A stretch of DNA of 37,880 nt from Chlorobiaceae bacterium (GTDB lineage Bacteria; Bacteroidota; Chlorobiia; Chlorobiales; Chlorobiaceae): assembly GCA_012972825.1 (NCBI GenBank), contig JABDHL010000026.1:104019-141898 (forward strand), given 5' to 3'. Shown piece by piece: positions 24,587 through 35,005 of this stretch. Every line of letters begins with the position of its first letter. Position 1 is the stretch's first letter. The notes beneath the pieces were generated by a model. It was not told the origin of the DNA and did no database searches. It worked only from the letters and a program-made list of their open reading frames with translations. The position numbers and the translations under genes are program-made.

Positions 24587-25315
24587 ATGAAAACGCGATT
24601 TAATACAATCATATTTCCATTTGTTGTTTTTATATATGCTCTGTTCAACAGCCCTCAGCGAGCATTTGCCGCCACAGATGTTATCACTATCCGTTTCAGT
24701 AATACATTAACTCCAAGTGACATTTCTGGAGCAATAACTCCTGAGTTAAGCAACAGGTTGATCAATGTTAATTCCGTTTCGGGAACAAGTTCCATCTCTG
24801 ATATGGTTGGCGCAACCGATAGCTCAGCTGTGCATTGGAATTCTTCCGGCACAGCTGATGAAACTGCTTCTCATAACGTATCAGAAGGTTATCTATTAAC
24901 AAGCAGAGCCTTTGGTGGGGAGGGAACCGGCGGTAACAATCTGTGGTTTACAGGGTTGGCTGCAAATAGTAAATACACGATTTACGTTTATAGCCAAAGT
25001 TCAATGAACGGTGCTAAGACAGAAATAAACTATAGCGGTAATGGTGCTGACACACATCGTCCTGCCGGCATATTGACAACCAACACTTCAACAACAGGAT
25101 ATGTCAATAATGGAAATTATTTAACCATAACAACTAATGCGGATAAATATGGCAGGATCGCAGTCAACTATTCCGCTCTTACAGTATCTCCAGATGCAGT
25201 AGTCAACGCTGTACAAATCAAATCAGGTGATCCAGCCTCAACCCCTGCACCTGAACGCGCAACAGCAGTTTATATGGGAATAAACGGAATATTGACAGGA
25301 ATGTTGATGAGATAA
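24587..25315 (+). CDS. Secreted beta-rich protein, possible PEP-CTERM-like tail
   Basis: 242 residues. The N-terminus MKTRFNTIIFPFVVFIYALF...RAFA is a Sec signal peptide with likely cleavage after AFA. The mature chain is Ser/Thr/Asn-rich and beta-strand-like (LTPSDISGAITPELSNRL, NLWFTGLAANSKYTIYVYS). The C-terminus has PAPE followed by a short hydrophobic stretch and a terminal Arg (YMGINGILTGMLMR). That order, Pro-x-Pro-Glu then hydrophobic then Arg, recalls a PEP-CTERM sorting signal read by an exosortase, but the hydrophobic segment is short and only one Arg is left. It could also be a plain secreted protein. A hairpin terminator follows at 25376. Confidence 0.65.
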   Translation: MKTRFNTIIFPFVVFIYALFNSPQRAFAATDVITIRFSNTLTPSDISGAITPELSNRLINVNSVSGTSSISDMVGATDSSAVHWNSSGTADETASHNVSEGYLLTSRAFGGEGTGGNNLWFTGLAANSKYTIYVYSQSSMNGAKTEINYSGNGADTHRPAGILTTNTSTTGYVNNGNYLTITTNADKYGRIAVNYSALTVSPDAVVNAVQIKSGDPASTPAPERATAVYMGINGILTGMLMR

Positions 25316-25375
25316 ACAGCAAAAATCGTTTAATCTTTTTACCCACCACGAATAGTTCTGCTAATCTGATGTATA

Positions 25376-25412
25376 ATAAAGGCATGATTGTAATTTATGA
25401 TCATGCCTTTAT
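25376..25412 (+). terminator. Terminator of the secreted beta-rich protein gene
   Basis: ATAAAGGCATGAT at 25376-25388 pairs perfectly with ATCATGCCTTTAT at 25400-25412, with an 11-base loop. It follows the stop of the gene ending at 25315 by about 60 bp. The 3' T-run is weak. Confidence 0.6.
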
Positions 25413-25554
25413 GTATTTACCGTTGATGCGGAGGTTTTGTTTGCAGTGGTTTTATTTCGAGCAATACCCAGGATGAACTTGCAAACGGATGGTGTAGTTT
25501 CGCATGCTCACATTCATGTAAAGTCCAAATGTATCACTTCTTATACGTTAAACT

Positions 25555-25586
25555 TTATGAGAAAGATTCTTGTTGTTTTCTCATAA
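25555..25586. other. Hairpin in the 5' region of the OmpA-type lipoprotein gene
   Basis: TTATGAGAAA (25555-25564) and TTTCTCATAA (25577-25586) form a perfect 10-bp stem around a 12-base loop, about 97 bp before the start codon at 25683. It may be a leader structure or the end of a small RNA, and nothing further can be said. Confidence 0.4.
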
Positions 25587-25682
25587 GAGGTTTACTTGAT
25601 CCTGTCTGTTTTTTTTATTCAAATGGATGATACTGATTTATACAATCTCCTTAATTCATAAGATGTTAACGTTATGATACAC

Positions 25683-26360
25683 ATGCAAAAACTTACCAAA
25701 CCGTTAGTATTCCTCCTCATTCTGGCTGTGACATCTTTGACCTGGGGATGCGAGTCATCTTCCAACGCTGGACGGGGAGCAGGTATTGGTGCTGCCGGAG
25801 GTGGCATTATCGGAGGGATTATCGGGAGCAGACACGGTGATTTCGTTCAGGGTGCACTTATTGGTGCCGTTATAGGCGGTGCGGGGGGAGCTCTTATTGG
25901 TGATTATATGGACAAACAGGCTGCTGAAATAGGTCAGGATATCAAGGGCGCAAGAGTTGTGCGAGAAGGCGAAGGAATAAGGGTAATCTTTGATTCCGGT
26001 ATTCTTTTTTCAACCGGTTCAGCAACCTTAACCTCGACAAGCAGGTATGAGATTGAAAAACTTGCTCATATTCTCAACCACTATCATGACACGAGTCTTG
26101 TGATCGAGGGACATACCGATACTACCGGTAACAGAGATGCAAACCAGATACTTTCCGAAAAAAGGGCGGATTCGGTAGCTAATCTTCTAAAAGCATACGG
26201 CGTAGCACGTCAAAGGTTATCCCCGATAGGATACGGTGAAACCAGACCTGTTGAGACAAACAATACCGAATGGGGTCGCAGGCAGAACCGACGCGTTGAA
26301 GTTGTTATTTATGCAAATGATGACCTCAAACGTCAGGCGGAGTCAGGACGACTGAATTAA
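25683..26360 (+). CDS. OmpA-family peptidoglycan-binding lipoprotein
   Basis: 225 residues from MQKLTK. The short signal peptide ends in LTWGC, an acceptable lipobox, so Cys at about 23 would be lipidated. A glycine-zipper region follows (GAGIGAAGGGIIGGIIGSRHGDFVQGALIGAVIGGAGGALIG), which packs against membranes. The C-terminal 115 residues are the OmpA domain: IRVIFDSGILFSTGSATLT, IEGHTDTTGNRDAN, LSEKRADSVANLLKAYGV and RRVEVVIYAN, including the Asp and Arg that hold diaminopimelate. It should anchor the outer membrane to the wall, as Pal or YiaD/YfiB does. The start at 25674 would add three residues. It is monocistronic and lies next to hypE in convergent orientation. Confidence 0.9.
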   Translation: MQKLTKPLVFLLILAVTSLTWGCESSSNAGRGAGIGAAGGGIIGGIIGSRHGDFVQGALIGAVIGGAGGALIGDYMDKQAAEIGQDIKGARVVREGEGIRVIFDSGILFSTGSATLTSTSRYEIEKLAHILNHYHDTSLVIEGHTDTTGNRDANQILSEKRADSVANLLKAYGVARQRLSPIGYGETRPVETNNTEWGRRQNRRVEVVIYANDDLKRQAESGRLN

Positions 26361-26426
26361 ATAGAGCTTATTGTTGCCATTACAGGCGATCACTTTCTGA
26401 GGCTTACGGACAAGCCGGTAAATCAT

Positions 26427-27470
26427 TCAGCAGATGCGCGGCAACTGTTCGCCAAGGGGCAGGTCAATAATTCGTCGGCTGCCGAATGCAGTCCGCATCA
26501 CAACCATTCCGGGATGATCGTCAACAACCTCCCCGATGGTTACGGCATCCCTGCCATGTTCAAAGGAGCGCAGCACTTCGAGAACCGTTTCGGTATACTC
26601 GCTTGAGACGGCGAGAACCAGCTTGCCCTCATTTGCAACATGAAGCGGATCGATGCCGAGCAATTCGCAGGCGCCCCGGACATCAGGTTTCACAGGAATC
26701 GATGGCTCATTGATTTCAATACCCACAGAAGAAGAAGCTGCGAGTTCATTCAATGCAGCAGCCACCCCGCCCCTGGTCGGGTCACGCATGGCATGAATTG
26801 CAGGCACGACCTCAAGCACGGCGGCAATCATTGAGTTCAGGGCAGCACAGTCACTCGTTATCTTGGACTGAAAGGAAAGCCCTTCTCGAGATGTCATGAT
26901 TGCCATGCCATGATCTCCCACCGTCCCTGAAAGAATCATAGTGTCCCCCGGCTGAAGGTTACGACAGGAGAGATTGACCCCATCCATGACAGAGCCTATT
27001 CCCGAAGTATTGATAAAAATTTTGTCGCATTGCCCCTTCCCTACCACTTTGGTATCGCCAGTCACAATCATGACTCCTGCTTTTCGGGCAGCCTCCGCCA
27101 TACTTATAACAATGGTTTCAAGCTCGACAAGAGAAAACCCCTCTTCAAGCACAAATCCGGCACTCAGATACATCGGTTTTGCTCCACCGACTGCAAGATC
27201 GTTGACGGTCCCGTTGACGGCAAGTTCCCCGATATTGCCACCTGGGAAAAAAACCGGACTCACTACATAAGTATCGGTGGAATAGGCAGTTCGTCCAGCC
27301 GGAAGATCAAGCTTTGCCTGATCGTCAAGAATGTCGAGAAAGACATTGTGCAGATGCGGCATAAATACCCGCTGCATAAGCGTCTGCGATAACCGTCCAC
27401 CGGCGCCATGCGCCATCTGAACCGTTTCGTGCTGTAAGATCGGGGAGGGGCAGAGAGGGGTAATCGTCAT
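26427..27470 (-). CDS. hypE: Carbamoyl dehydratase HypE
   Basis: 347 residues. It matches HypE along its length, with the ATP-binding features [19 protein letters not shown] and [37 protein letters not shown], and the C-terminal signature LPRIC whose last Cys becomes the thiocyanate carrier. HypE and HypF make the CN ligand of the [NiFe]-hydrogenase active site. It overlaps the hypD stop by four bases (27467-27470), so it is translationally coupled to hypD. No hydrogenase structural gene lies in this window. Confidence 0.95.
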   Translation of the reverse strand: MTITPLCPSPILQHETVQMAHGAGGRLSQTLMQRVFMPHLHNVFLDILDDQAKLDLPAGRTAYSTDTYVVSPVFFPGGNIGELAVNGTVNDLAVGGAKPMYLSAGFVLEEGFSLVELETIVISMAEAARKAGVMIVTGDTKVVGKGQCDKIFINTSGIGSVMDGVNLSCRNLQPGDTMILSGTVGDHGMAIMTSREGLSFQSKITSDCAALNSMIAAVLEVVPAIHAMRDPTRGGVAAALNELAASSSVGIEINEPSIPVKPDVRGACELLGIDPLHVANEGKLVLAVSSEYTETVLEVLRSFEHGRDAVTIGEVVDDHPGMVVMRTAFGSRRIIDLPLGEQLPRIC

Positions 27471-28564
27471 ATGGGAAATCCAGTTCGGTGATAGTTATAA
27501 TAGGCGGCGCATGCCCCTTCGGAAGAGACCATTGTAGCGCCGAGAGGGTGCCCCGGCGTACACTCTTTGGCAAATGCCGGACAGGCGTCGGGTTTCAGCA
27601 TACCCTGAAGAACACTGCCGCTTTTGCAAAGTGGTGATTCGCCAGTACAGATATGAGTAACATTGAACTTTTTTTCGGCATCGTAACTGGAGTATGCTGC
27701 CTTGAGAGTGAGACCACTTCCGGGAATAAGGCCGATACCGCGCCACTGGCGGTCTGTAACCTCAAAAACCTTCGCAATAGTATCCTGTGCCACACGGTTG
27801 CCTTCGCGGCTTACCACCCGTCCGTAGAGGTTCACGACTTCTGCCCTGCCCTCTTCAAGCAGTTCTACTGTTTTCAGAATACCGGCGAGCAGATCGACCG
27901 GTTCGAACCCGGCAGGCACAATCGGCAGATTAAACTCACGGGTGACCGGTTCGTACTCAGCATAGCCCATGACTGCACAGACATGGCCTGCGGCAAGAAA
28001 TCCCTGAACCCGGTTATCGGGTGATAAGAGAATAGCGCGCATGGCTGGCGGCACCATAACCTGGCTCACGATGACGCTGAAGTTTTCAATTCCTTCGCGT
28101 GCTGCCTGATAGACTGCCATGGCATTTGCAGGCGCAGTTGTCTCAAAACCTACAGCAAAAAAAACAACCTCTTTCCCGGGATTAACGCGGGCTATCTGCA
28201 AGGCATCAAGCGGTGAAAAGACAATCCGCACGTCCCCGCCTTCACTGCGCACCATAAAAAGATCCTTCGAGCTGCCGGGAACACGCAGCATATCGCCAAA
28301 ACTGGTAAAAATAACCTCTTGTTTGGCGGCGATTTCAAGCGCACGTTCAATTGACTCAAGCGGTGTTACGCAAACAGGACACCCAGGACCATGGACCAAC
28401 TCGATTGTGTCGGGCAGAAGCTGATCTATGCCGTTTCGAAGAATGGAGTGGGTCTGCCCGCCGCAAATCTCCATGATCGTCCAGTGGCGAGTGGTTTTTC
28501 TCCTGATCTCGTCAAGAAGCTTTCGGGCAAGCTGCGGATCACGATATTCGTCTATATATTTCAT
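27467..28564 (-). CDS. hypD: Hydrogenase maturation protein HypD
   Basis: 365 residues. HypD binds HypC and assembles the Fe(CN)2CO unit of [NiFe]-hydrogenase. The motifs are intact: [14 protein letters not shown] (catalytic Cys41 region), [26 protein letters not shown], and the [4Fe-4S] site [11 protein letters not shown] with [16 protein letters not shown] at the C-terminus. hypE follows with a four-base overlap. The 360 bp upstream contains no hypC or hypB, so those genes are elsewhere. Confidence 0.96.
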   Translation of the reverse strand: MKYIDEYRDPQLARKLLDEIRRKTTRHWTIMEICGGQTHSILRNGIDQLLPDTIELVHGPGCPVCVTPLESIERALEIAAKQEVIFTSFGDMLRVPGSSKDLFMVRSEGGDVRIVFSPLDALQIARVNPGKEVVFFAVGFETTAPANAMAVYQAAREGIENFSVIVSQVMVPPAMRAILLSPDNRVQGFLAAGHVCAVMGYAEYEPVTREFNLPIVPAGFEPVDLLAGILKTVELLEEGRAEVVNLYGRVVSREGNRVAQDTIAKVFEVTDRQWRGIGLIPGSGLTLKAAYSSYDAEKKFNVTHICTGESPLCKSGSVLQGMLKPDACPAFAKECTPGHPLGATMVSSEGACAAYYNYHRTGFPI

Positions 28565-28925
28565 GGGAACCGGTCTCAGCTTGAGGCAAACTCTGAATGG
28601 ATAATGGCTGTTATTTTAACGCAGGATTGCTTGACGGTCATCATTGTCATGCATGGTATGTTTGCATAATCTGATTCAAGAACTGGATCCAACAACCTGC
28701 TGCTCCCCGACAAGTTAAATATCATCAGGTGCCGGACAAAATTATAATCTCCAAGGGCACGTTTTGAACCGAAGCGACTTTTCACTGAACTATTGGAAAA
28801 GTGAGAAGCAGGAGTTATTGGACAAATGGGACTGATAAAAAAAATGAGGAAGAGCCGTGTAAAACCTTGCGGCTTGGTTACCGCATAGCGATATTCACTT
28901 CTGAAAAGCTGAAAGTCAGTTTGAC
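28565..28925. other. 361-bp gap upstream of hypD, no gene
   Basis: A small frame of 69 codons (28576-28785, minus) fills part of it but has no resemblance to HypC (no MCLAIPG start), so it is not called. The region should carry the hypDE promoter. No repeat, hairpin or clear promoter box was found. Confidence 0.5.
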
Positions 28926-29135
28926 TCAGCTTATGCCAATAATGACACTGGATGCCTTGAAAATAGCAGAAACCTGTTCTCCTTTTTTCAGATGAAGTTT
29001 TTCTGAACTTCCATGGGTGATGGTGGCAGAAATGACATTGCCTCCGTTTACTGCAACATCGATCTCACTGCTTACAGGGCCTTCGATGATTTGACTGATT
29101 ATGCCGGTCATGATATTTCTGGCGCTTAGGGTAAA
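28926..29135 (-). pseudogene. Molybdate-binding Mop/TOBE domain remnant
   Basis: On the minus strand the segment TLSARNIMTGIISQIIEG (29135 downward), then SSEIDVAVNGGNVISATITHG and the KKGEQVSAIFKASSVIIGIS end, is one complete Mop domain of about 66 residues. This is the fold of molbindins and of the C-terminal domains of ModE and ModC. The key LSARN motif is present but no start codon precedes it in frame; the first in-frame ATG (29111) would cut off the first strand. The reading frame comes out of the truncated permease on its left in another frame. It therefore seems to be the end of a Mo-binding gene joined to the permease by a deletion. It could still be expressed from the ATG as a shortened protein. 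Confidence 0.6.
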
Positions 29136-29302
29136 CGAATATTGAAGAGGATAACAGGAAGATTGCCATCACTGCAATGACCTGTGCTCAGCCATGAAAA
29201 CAAGTCTCCTGGCGAAACCGGATATCTCCCTATGCCGATGGAAAAGAGACTTACCAGCGAGAGAATCAGCAGACAAATCAGAATCAGTGAAAGACTTTTC
29301 AT
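29126..29302 (-). pseudogene. Truncated FecCD-type ABC permease (first 58 residues)
   Basis: 58 codons from the ATG at 29302: MKSLSLILICLLILSLVSLF, a first membrane helix, then IGIGRYPVSPGDLFSWLSTG and a PVILFNIRLP end. This pattern (helix, then GRYPVSPGD, then NIRLPR) is the beginning of FecCD/BtuC-type permeases used for iron siderophores, cobalamin and, in MolB, molybdate/tungstate. The full protein has about 330 residues; here a TAA follows at once, and a Mop domain in another frame continues. The gene has therefore lost over 80 % of its length, probably by one deletion. The adjacent ModE-like box at 29406 suggests a molybdate transporter. Confidence 0.75.
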
Positions 29303-29405
29303 TATCACTCTTTGTTAAACAGCCACAATTGCATCCGACGGCACTCAGGCAGCCGACGCTATTTCAGAATCAGGAAAAGCAGATATTTTCATGTGGCCCA
29401 AAAGG

Positions 29406-29433
29406 ATCGCCATAGTCTTATATATATAACGAT
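29406..29433. promoter_or_regulatory. ModE-type box, permease side
   Basis: The right half TATATAACGAT (29423-29433) matches the classical Mo-box half-site exactly, and the left half ATCGCCATAGT (29406-29416) matches at ATCG and about four more positions, separated by 6 bp. It lies about 105 bp from the start of the truncated permease and is probably the operator of that former operon. Confidence 0.6.
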
Positions 29434-29519
29434 ATATACAAGAATTACATTCCAAAACATTCAGAACATAACATTCAAGAAGACTTTAAGCCGGTTTGTA
29501 AAGTTTTCCGTCAAAAGAA

Positions 29520-29543
29520 CGTTATATACATAATATTATAACG
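29520..29543. promoter_or_regulatory. ModE-type box, anf side
   Basis: CGTTATAT at 29520-29527 and TTATAACG at 29536-29543 form a 24-bp dyad with an 8-bp centre and AT-rich core, the same geometry as the box at 15370. It is about 95 bp upstream of the first putative enhancer dyad, so ModE bound here could block activation of anf or act on the leftward genes. Confidence 0.65.
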
Positions 29544-29636
29544 CACTACAAAAAAATATCAATAAACTTTCTTCTCTATCGTCCGTATATCTAAAAATTT
29601 TAGGATTATAAACTATAAATCCTAATAAGATAATGC

Positions 29637-29688
29637 TTTTGTGCAACAAAGTACAAAATAATAAGATTTTGTGCATAACCGCACAATG
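29637..29688. promoter_or_regulatory. Two tandem GTGC-N6-GYAC dyads: candidate AnfA/VnfA-type enhancers
   Basis: Site 1 reads TTTTGTGC-N6-GTACAAAA (29637-29658) and site 2 TTTTGTGC-N6-GCACAATG (29667-29688). They are 22 bp long and start exactly 30 bp apart, about three helical turns, so both lie on the same DNA face. The core GTGC-N6-GTAC is one base from the GTAC-N6-GTAC motif reported for VnfA-type activators of alternative nitrogenases. They lie 185-236 bp upstream of a sigma-54 promoter, the normal distance for enhancer-binding proteins. A CRP-like regulator is a less likely alternative. Confidence 0.65.
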
Positions 29689-29872
29689 CGCGCCCCGTTA
29701 TTCACTCCAATGATGACTCGAACCCAGATTTTGATGAGCTGAAACAACTAAAAATACAGAAGATTATTTCGCGCCTAAATGATTTAATAACAGGTAGTTA
29801 TATTTTTTTTACGGTTATGGCGAGAGAAAAACAGTTAGAAAAAGTGAAGAGTTGAAGAACTGTTACAAAGTG

Positions 29873-29888
29873 TGGCACACGGTTTGCC
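29873..29888 (+). promoter_or_regulatory. Sigma-54 (-24/-12) promoter of the anf operon
   Basis: TGGCACACGGTTTGCC has the two invariant dinucleotides GG (29874-29875) and GC (29886-29887) separated by exactly 10 bp, and TGGCAC and TTGC match the consensus. It ends about 86 bp before the anfH start codon. RpoN-dependent promoters need an enhancer-binding activator, consistent with the upstream dyads. Confidence 0.85.
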
Positions 29889-29962
29889 TTTGTAAGAGTG
29901 GTGAGGATCAGGACAAAGACAATTAACAGCAAGCTCTTAACCGGCGCATTCACTCTCATTAA

Positions 29963-30796
<834 letters not shown>

Positions 30797-30820
30797 TACA
30801 AAAACAAAGGAACACTACTC

Positions 30821-31138
30821 ATGAAAATGATAAGAGCAATGGTACGCCCTGAGGCTGCCGACATAATAACAGAGGGACTGGCTGAAGGTGGTTTTTTTTC
30901 ACTGACTAAAATGCATGTTTTCGGAAGAGGCAAACAGAAAGGAATCAAAATTGGAGATGTTCATTACGATGAACTGCCTAAAGTCATGCTTATGCTGATA
31001 GTAAAGGAAGATGCTGTGGATGAAGTGGTCGATCTCATCAAAGTAAATGCTTATACCGGTAATTTTGGAGACGGAAAAATTTTCGTAACGCCAGTTGATG
31101 CCACGTACACCGTACGTACAGGCGAAAAAGGCATATAA
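30821..31138 (+). CDS. nifI1: PII-like nitrogen regulator NifI1
   Basis: 105 residues, a member of the GlnB/PII family. MKMIRAMVRPEAADIITEGLAEGGF, MHVFGRGKQKG and the C-terminal GDGKIFVTPVDATYTVRTGEKG are the PII core. The T-loop lacks the uridylylated Tyr of GlnB and is shaped as in NifI1, which with NifI2 sits between nifH and nifD in methanogens and green sulfur bacteria. NifI1 and NifI2 bind the dinitrogenase and stop it when 2-oxoglutarate is low (nitrogen rich). Here the pair lies between anfH and anfD and so presumably serves the Fe-only enzyme. It is 24 bp after anfH and 14 bp before nifI2. Confidence 0.93.
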   Translation: MKMIRAMVRPEAADIITEGLAEGGFFSLTKMHVFGRGKQKGIKIGDVHYDELPKVMLMLIVKEDAVDEVVDLIKVNAYTGNFGDGKIFVTPVDATYTVRTGEKGI

Positions 31139-31152
31139 GGAGACCCCGAACA

Positions 31153-33095
<1,943 letters not shown>

Positions 33096-33111
33096 GAGAG
33101 GAGCAAATAGT

Positions 33112-33459
33112 ATGGAAGATTTAAAAGAGAGGATTGCCCTGCTCGAGGATTACATCATGAAAAAATGTCTCTGGCAGTTTCATTCCCGGGCCTGGGACAG
33201 AAAGACTCAAAATGACAATATCCTTATGAAAGCAACTCAGCTGTTATGCGATGAACCTGTTGGGCTTGAAACTCCGCTGGATCGCTGTTACTGGGCGGAT
33301 GCCTTAAGTTTAACAGAGGGCTTTCAGAGCCGTTTCGAGTGGCTGGCTGCACTGAGTAAAGAGGAGATTAAAGAGCTGATGGAGGGTCTGAAGGAGAGGA
33401 TAGATTTCGTGACCATTACGGGTTCTCTCAATGCCGAGCTTACGGATCCGCGCTATTGA
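33112..33459 (+). CDS. anfG: Fe-only nitrogenase delta subunit
   Basis: 115 residues from the ATG at 33112, which has a GAGAGGAG ribosome binding site. A longer frame from 33043 runs inside anfD and has no family similarity. The protein shows DYIMKKCLWQFHSRAWDRKTQN, LLCDEPVGLETPLDRCYWADAL, and KERIDFVTITGSLNAELTDPRY, which are signatures of AnfG. The delta subunit exists only in V- and Fe-only nitrogenases and is missing from Mo nitrogenase. It is shorter than the 132-residue Azotobacter protein at the N-terminus. It binds to AnfD and may help cofactor insertion or product channelling. Confidence 0.96.
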   Translation: MEDLKERIALLEDYIMKKCLWQFHSRAWDRKTQNDNILMKATQLLCDEPVGLETPLDRCYWADALSLTEGFQSRFEWLAALSKEEIKELMEGLKERIDFVTITGSLNAELTDPRY

Positions 33460-33505
33460 TTACTGAACCGTTTCATCCGATGTATAACCCAAAAATGTAA
33501 AGATT

Positions 33506-34894
33506 ATGAGTTGTGAAATAAAACAAAAGGAGCGCGTCGGCACGATCAACCCGATATTCACCTGTCAGCCTGCCGGCGCCCAGTATGTGAGCATAGGGGT
33601 AAAAGATTGTATCGGCATTGTTCATGGCGGACAGGGATGCGTCATGTTTGTCCGCCTGCTGATTTCCCAGCACTTGAAGGAGAGTTTTGAAATTGCTTCT
33701 TCATCGCTCCATGAGGACGGTGCGGTATTCGGAGCGCTGAATCGTGTGGAAGAGGCGGTCGATGTGCTTTTGATGCGCTATCCGCATGTGAAAATCATAC
33801 CAATCATCACCACCTGCTCAACAGAGGTTATCGGTGATGATGTCGATGGCGTGGTCATCAAGCTTAATGAAGGATTGTTGCAGGAAAAATATGCAGGACG
33901 GGAAGTGCATCTTATTCCTATTCACACACCAAGCTTTGTTGGAAGCATGGTGAGTGGCTACGATGTCGCTGTCAGGGATTTTATCCGTTACTTCGCTAAA
34001 AAAGACAAGACAAGCGAGAAGATCAACCTTATTACCGGTTGGGTCAACCCCGGTGACGTTACGGCCCTGAAGCACCTGTTATCGGAGATGCAGATTGAGG
34101 CGAATGTGCTGTTTGAAATCGAAAGCTTTGACTCTCCTCTCATGCCGGATGGAAACTCGGTCTCTTATGGAAATACAACGATCGATGATCTGACGCAAAC
34201 AGGAAATGCTCTTGGAACGATTGCACTGAACCGGTATGAAGGTGGAAAGGCTGCCGCATTCCTTGAAAAGGAGTTTGATATCCCTGCCATTATAGGACCG
34301 ACTCCTATCGGCATACGGAACACGGATACCTTTTTGCAGAATCTGACAAGAATGACAGGGAAACCGATTCCTGAATCGCTCGTCCGTGAACGGGGAATTG
34401 CCATTGATGCATTGACCGATCTCACGCATTTGTTCTTTGCTGACAAAAAAGTTGCAATTTACGGCAACCCGGATCTTGTTATCGGTCTTGCGGAGTTCTG
34501 TCTTGATCTGGAAATGAAGCCCGTACTGCTTCTTCTTGGCGATGACAACCTTGCCTACCCCAACGATCCACGTATCCAGGCATTGAAGGAAAAGGTCGAT
34601 TACGAGATGGAGATCATTACGAATGCTGACTTCTGGGAGCTGGAAAACAGGATCAAGAACGAGGGTCTTGAACTTGATCTTATTCTGGGTCACTCCAAGG
34701 GTCGCTTTATTGCCATCGATAACAATATTCCAATGGTGCGAGTAGGCTTTCCGACCTACGACCGTGCCGGACTCTACCGTCACCCGGTCGTCGGCTACGC
34801 AGGCGCAATATGGCTGGCTGAAGAGATAGCAAACACGCTTTTTACCGATATGGAGCACAAGCATAACAAGGAATGGATTCTCAATGTCTGGTAA
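33506..34894 (+). CDS. anfK: Fe-only nitrogenase beta subunit
   Basis: 462 residues, the same length as in Azotobacter. The P-cluster ligands are Cys20 (IFTCQPAGAQY), Cys45 (HGGQGCVMF) and Cys104 (ITTCSTEVIGDD). ALNRVEEAVDVLLMRYP, PAIIGPTPIGIRNTDTFLQ and VAIYGNPDLVIGLAEFCLDLEMKPVLLLLGDDN are highly conserved. It ends in KHNKEWILNVW, as AnfK does. With AnfD and AnfG it makes the hexameric dinitrogenase. A stable hairpin lies at 34945-34976 between it and the accessory genes. The start has a weak ribosome binding site (TAAAG). Confidence 0.98.
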   Translation: MSCEIKQKERVGTINPIFTCQPAGAQYVSIGVKDCIGIVHGGQGCVMFVRLLISQHLKESFEIASSSLHEDGAVFGALNRVEEAVDVLLMRYPHVKIIPIITTCSTEVIGDDVDGVVIKLNEGLLQEKYAGREVHLIPIHTPSFVGSMVSGYDVAVRDFIRYFAKKDKTSEKINLITGWVNPGDVTALKHLLSEMQIEANVLFEIESFDSPLMPDGNSVSYGNTTIDDLTQTGNALGTIALNRYEGGKAAAFLEKEFDIPAIIGPTPIGIRNTDTFLQNLTRMTGKPIPESLVRERGIAIDALTDLTHLFFADKKVAIYGNPDLVIGLAEFCLDLEMKPVLLLLGDDNLAYPNDPRIQALKEKVDYEMEIITNADFWELENRIKNEGLELDLILGHSKGRFIAIDNNIPMVRVGFPTYDRAGLYRHPVVGYAGAIWLAEEIANTLFTDMEHKHNKEWILNVW

Positions 34895-34944
34895 CTGGTT
34901 TTCACTTTTCCGCTGACAGGCATATGCTTATATCAAAATTCTTT

Positions 34945-34976
34945 CTGCCGGATTATCACAGTGTGGTGTCCGGCAG
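34945..34976 (+). other. Intercistronic hairpin after anfK
   Basis: CTGCCGGA at 34945-34952 pairs with TCCGGCAG at 34969-34976, and the inner ATCAC/GTGGT extends the stem. No T-run follows, so it is not a full terminator. Hairpins like this often protect the 3' end of the structural mRNA or weaken readthrough, and could lower expression of the accessory genes relative to anfHDGK. Confidence 0.6.
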
Positions 34977-35005
34977 TATCAAACAAATTAGCACCAGGGA
35001 AAAAA

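Larger units (their letters stand above)
25316..25673. other. 358-bp gap with two hairpins
   Basis: No gene is seen. Two structured elements are listed separately: a terminator at 25376-25412 and a perfect 10-bp-stem hairpin at 25555-25586. The remainder is AT-rich and should hold the promoter of the OmpA-type lipoprotein gene. Confidence 0.55.

Noticed and set aside
28576-28785. 69-codon minus-strand frame before hypD as hypC
   Set aside because: It lacks the MC(L/V)xxP start and HypC core, so it is treated as chance.
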